DNA of 64,000 bases, from positions 1 to 64,000 of the forward strand of contig JAEXLC010000180.1 in assembly GCA_023445495.1 (NCBI GenBank). Direction: 5' to 3'. A model generated the notes under the pieces. It worked only from the letters and a program-made list of their open reading frames with translations, made no database searches and had not been told where the DNA came from. The number at the start of each line of letters is the position of its first letter. The stretch's first letter is position 1. Source of the stretch: Pseudomonadota bacterium (GTDB lineage: Bacteria > Pseudomonadota > Alphaproteobacteria > Sphingomonadales > Sphingomonadaceae). Of the stretch, positions 62,259-64,000 are shown piece by piece. A program made the position numbers and the translations under genes.

Positions 62259-63026
62259 ATGGAGACGATTTCGAAAGAGACGCTGGTCGGCCAGCTGCGC
62301 GAGCTCGGCGTGCGTGCGGGCGGGGTGTTGCTGGTCCATATGAGCTTCCGCGAGGTCCGGCCGGTCGAGGATGGGCCCGAGGGGCTGATCGCGGCGCTGG
62401 GCGAGGCGCTGGGACCGGAGGGGACGCTGGCCATGCCCTCGGCCACCGGCGACGACGAGACCGTCTTCGACCCGGCGACCACCGACAATCGCGACGACCT
62501 CGGGATCGTCGCCGACCTTTTCTGGCGGATGCCGGGCGTGGTGCGCAGCTCGCATTTCGACGCGGTCTCGGCGCGCGGGCCCAGGGCGGAATGGATCACG
62601 GGCGGTCCGTTCGTGCTGCCGCCGGCGGCGCCGGAGAGCGCGATCGACCGGATACGGCAGGCAGGCGGGCAGGTGCTGCTGCTCGGGGTGGGGCATCATG
62701 CCAACACGATGCTGCATCTGGCGGAGCTGGTCGGTGGGGCGCCCTATCGCAGCGACTTCCACTACATCGATGATGCGGGCCGCGAGGTCCACTATGGCGA
62801 GAATGACAGCTGCTGCGAGAAGTTCGAGCTGGCGGAGGGCTGGCTGCGCGAGGCGGGGGCGTTGCGCGCTGGCCGGGTGGGGCATGCCGAGGCGCGGCTG
62901 ATGGAGGCGGAGGATCTGGTACGGATCGCCGCGGCGAAAGTGAAGGCCGATCCGCTGGTGTTCCTCCACGGCGCCGAGGAGGGGTGCGAGGAGTGCGACG
63001 AGGCTCGGGAGAGCCTTGAAAGCTAG
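62259..63026 (+). CDS. Aminoglycoside 3-N-acetyltransferase (AAC(3)) family protein
   Basis: A 255-residue protein of the AAC(3)/YokD fold. The segments VGQLRELGVRAGGVLLVHMSF, LGPEGTLAMPSATG, RSSHFDAVSARG and VLLLGVGHHANTMLHLAEL fit the antibiotic_NAT family. Whether it acetylates an aminoglycoside or a housekeeping amine is not decidable by sequence alone. Starts ATG at 62259 (ATG at 62247 is an alternative). It has no mobile-element marks and is followed by paired palindromes and a terminator-like hairpin. Confidence 0.83.
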   Translation: METISKETLVGQLRELGVRAGGVLLVHMSFREVRPVEDGPEGLIAALGEALGPEGTLAMPSATGDDETVFDPATTDNRDDLGIVADLFWRMPGVVRSSHFDAVSARGPRAEWITGGPFVLPPAAPESAIDRIRQAGGQVLLLGVGHHANTMLHLAELVGGAPYRSDFHYIDDAGREVHYGENDSCCEKFELAEGWLREAGALRAGRVGHAEARLMEAEDLVRIAAAKVKADPLVFLHGAEEGCEECDEARESLES

Positions 63027-63045
63027 CGACCAGCACCTTCTTTCT

Positions 63046-63066
63046 CCCCTCCCTGCAAGGGAGGGG
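63046..63066. repeat. Family C palindrome
   Basis: Perfect 9-bp stem CCCCTCCCT / AGGGAGGGG with loop GCA, 20 bp past the AAC(3) stop. Confidence 0.75.
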
Positions 63067-63117
63067 CCGGGCGTGGGTCGCGAGCGCAGCGAGCCCAGCC
63101 AATCGCTGATGAATAAA

Positions 63118-63148
63118 GAAAAGCCCGGGCATCGAGCCCGCCCTTTTC
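63118..63148. terminator. Rho-independent-like terminator between convergent genes
   Basis: Stem GAAAAGCCCGGGC / GCCCGCCCTTTTC with two mismatches and a 5-base loop. A-run and T-run at the two ends make it bidirectional. It lies between the converging AAC(3) and K+ channel genes. Confidence 0.6.
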
Positions 63149-63162
63149 TAACCCACCCCTAA

Positions 63163-63183
63163 CCCCTCCCTTGCAGGGAGGGG
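63163..63183. repeat. Family C palindrome
   Basis: Perfect 9-bp stem CCCCTCCCT / AGGGAGGGG with loop TGC, 17 bp before the channel gene end. Confidence 0.75.
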
Positions 63184-63199
63184 AATTGAGAAGAGAGGG

Positions 63200-64000
63200 T
63201 TACCGCGTCAGGATCTCGACGATCTCGTCGCCGGCTTCGAGTGCCTGCGCTTCCGGCGTCTCGTGGCTGTAGGGCTTGCCGGCGCGGTAGATGCGGACGC
63301 CAAGGCCTGTGGTGATCGCGGAGAGCGGCTTGCCGATTTCCTCCGGCCGGGCCTTGCGCTCGGACAGCTCGACCTCGCCGTGGAAGGAGGCGAGGTCGGT
63401 CAGATAGTCGGAAAGATGCGGGCCCTGGCAGGAGCTAGCGAGCAGCAGCCCGGCGAAGCTCACCGGATTGACCACCGTCGTGGCGCCGGCGGCGCGGGCG
63501 GGCAGCTCGTTATCCTCGTTGCGCACGATCACGCTGATCGGAAGACCGGGAACGAGGTGGCGGGCGGTGAGGGTGATCAGGATCGACGTGTCGTCGCGGC
63601 CCGCGCAGACGATCATCGACTCGGCGGTGCCGATGCGGACGTCGTTCAGCACCTGGTCGCGGGTGGCATCGGCCTGGAGGACGATGCAGCCGCATTCCTT
63701 GGCGCGGGCGATATTGCCCTCATTCTGGTCGATCACGACGATGCTGCCGGGATCGCGCCCGCGCGCGATCAACTCGTCGACCGTCTCCGAGCCCGTGGTG
63801 CCATAGCCGGCCACGATGACGTGGCGCGCAAGGTTCCGCTGGATCACTGCCATATGCCATTTGTCCCAGGTGCGCTTGAGCACGAAATTATAGGCGGTGC
63901 CGAGGAAGAGCAGCACCACGAAGACGCGGATCGGGGTGACGACGAACGCATCGAACATCCGCGCCGAATTGCTGACCGGCACGATGTCGCCATAGCCGGT
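63200..64000 (-). CDS. Potassium channel with RCK/TrkA-N domain (partial, start beyond window)
   Basis: The reading frame runs off the right edge. The last bases read TGYGDIVPVSN, the K+ selectivity filter and pore end. After one membrane helix (VVTPIRVFVVLLFLGTAYNFVL) comes a TrkA-N domain with Rossmann loop HVIVAGYGTTGSE, and a TrkA-C-like end (GKPLSAITTGLGVRIYR). It should be a ligand-gated K+ channel. An apparent internal start at 63982 is only the first in-frame start codon inside the window. Confidence 0.9.
   Translation of the reverse strand, partial: TGYGDIVPVSNSARMFDAFVVTPIRVFVVLLFLGTAYNFVLKRTWDKWHMAVIQRNLARHVIVAGYGTTGSETVDELIARGRDPGSIVVIDQNEGNIARAKECGCIVLQADATRDQVLNDVRIGTAESMIVCAGRDDTSILITLTARHLVPGLPISVIVRNEDNELPARAAGATTVVNPVSFAGLLLASSCQGPHLSDYLTDLASFHGEVELSERKARPEEIGKPLSAITTGLGVRIYRAGKPYSHETPEAQALEAGDEIVEILTR

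Noticed and set aside
1..64000. tRNA, rRNA, riboswitch or CRISPR
   Set aside because: I looked in the intergenic stretches for cloverleaf T-arm signals, direct repeats with regular spacers and known leader motifs and saw none. A covariance-model search would be needed to exclude small RNAs.
1..64000. Insertion sequences or phage integration genes
   Set aside because: No transposase, integrase or resolvase-like protein was found. The only phage-like hint is the beta-helix protein at 25239, which has no tail or capsid neighbours.

Overview
The window is a high-GC chromosomal segment of an alphaproteobacterium, most likely a Sphingomonas or close relative (Sphingomonadaceae). The grounds are an SdhE/RecG pair, a gltX-gltA pair beside comEC, a lexA-moeA and moaC-trpC-trpD neighbourhood, DUF2336 and PilZ proteins, a LexA box of the alphaproteobacterial direct-repeat type (GTTC-N7-GTTC), and a TonB-free set of small secreted proteins. 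I found no rRNA, tRNA, CRISPR array, transposase or integrase gene. The DNA looks like stable chromosome punctuated by many short palindromic intergenic repeats.

Layout. 1-9.4 kb: sdhE, a small FlbD-like protein, recG, a PilZ protein, tyrS, a divergent ArsR/SDR pair, a drug/metabolite exporter, a DOMON-like protein plus a NamZ-type muramidase, and a secreted-looking two-repeat DUF3395-like protein. 9.5-13.4 kb: an AT-rich promoter island and a compact three-gene signalling operon. It holds a membrane protein resembling a degenerate nucleotidyltransferase/CDP-alcohol transferase fusion, a DUF2336 protein, and a PAS-histidine kinase that has lost its phospho-acceptor histidine. 13.4-23.8 kb: a basic secreted protein, a membrane-inserted lactone-oxidase-like flavoprotein, gltA-gltX, comEC, an unusual ribbon-helix-helix/membrane/EF-hand protein, lexA and moeA.

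23.9-31.6 kb looks like an accessory block sitting between moeA and moaC. It holds two unknown secreted proteins, a beta-helix protein with a frameshifted end, a heme-binding-like protein with an L-amino-acid-oxidase-like flavoenzyme, a triple PilZ-like protein and a glutathione transferase. 31.7-39.9 kb: moaC-trpC-trpD, then a Na+/H+ antiporter and an EF-hand protein, then trpG with a phosphodiester glycosidase lipoprotein, a small secreted protein and trpE. The anthranilate/tryptophan branch is therefore present but interrupted.

39.9-64 kb: PpiD-type foldase, tpiA, a DHA2 exporter, a GGDEF-EAL protein, an esterase-fold protein lacking its nucleophile, a leucyl aminopeptidase, a PQQ glucose dehydrogenase, a LysR/PdxI pair, two secreted hydrolases following a 793-residue orphan exoprotein, rimO, a GNAT, two small membrane proteins, a Sel1-like protein, an AAC(3)-family acetyltransferase and a K+ channel with RCK domain cut by the window edge.

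The items most worth following up are the three-gene pseudo-kinase operon, the RHH-TM-EF-hand protein, the nested hairpin in front of the 793-residue gene, the flavoenzyme/heme-binding-like pair, and the 86-bp intergenic element present three times at exactly the same length.
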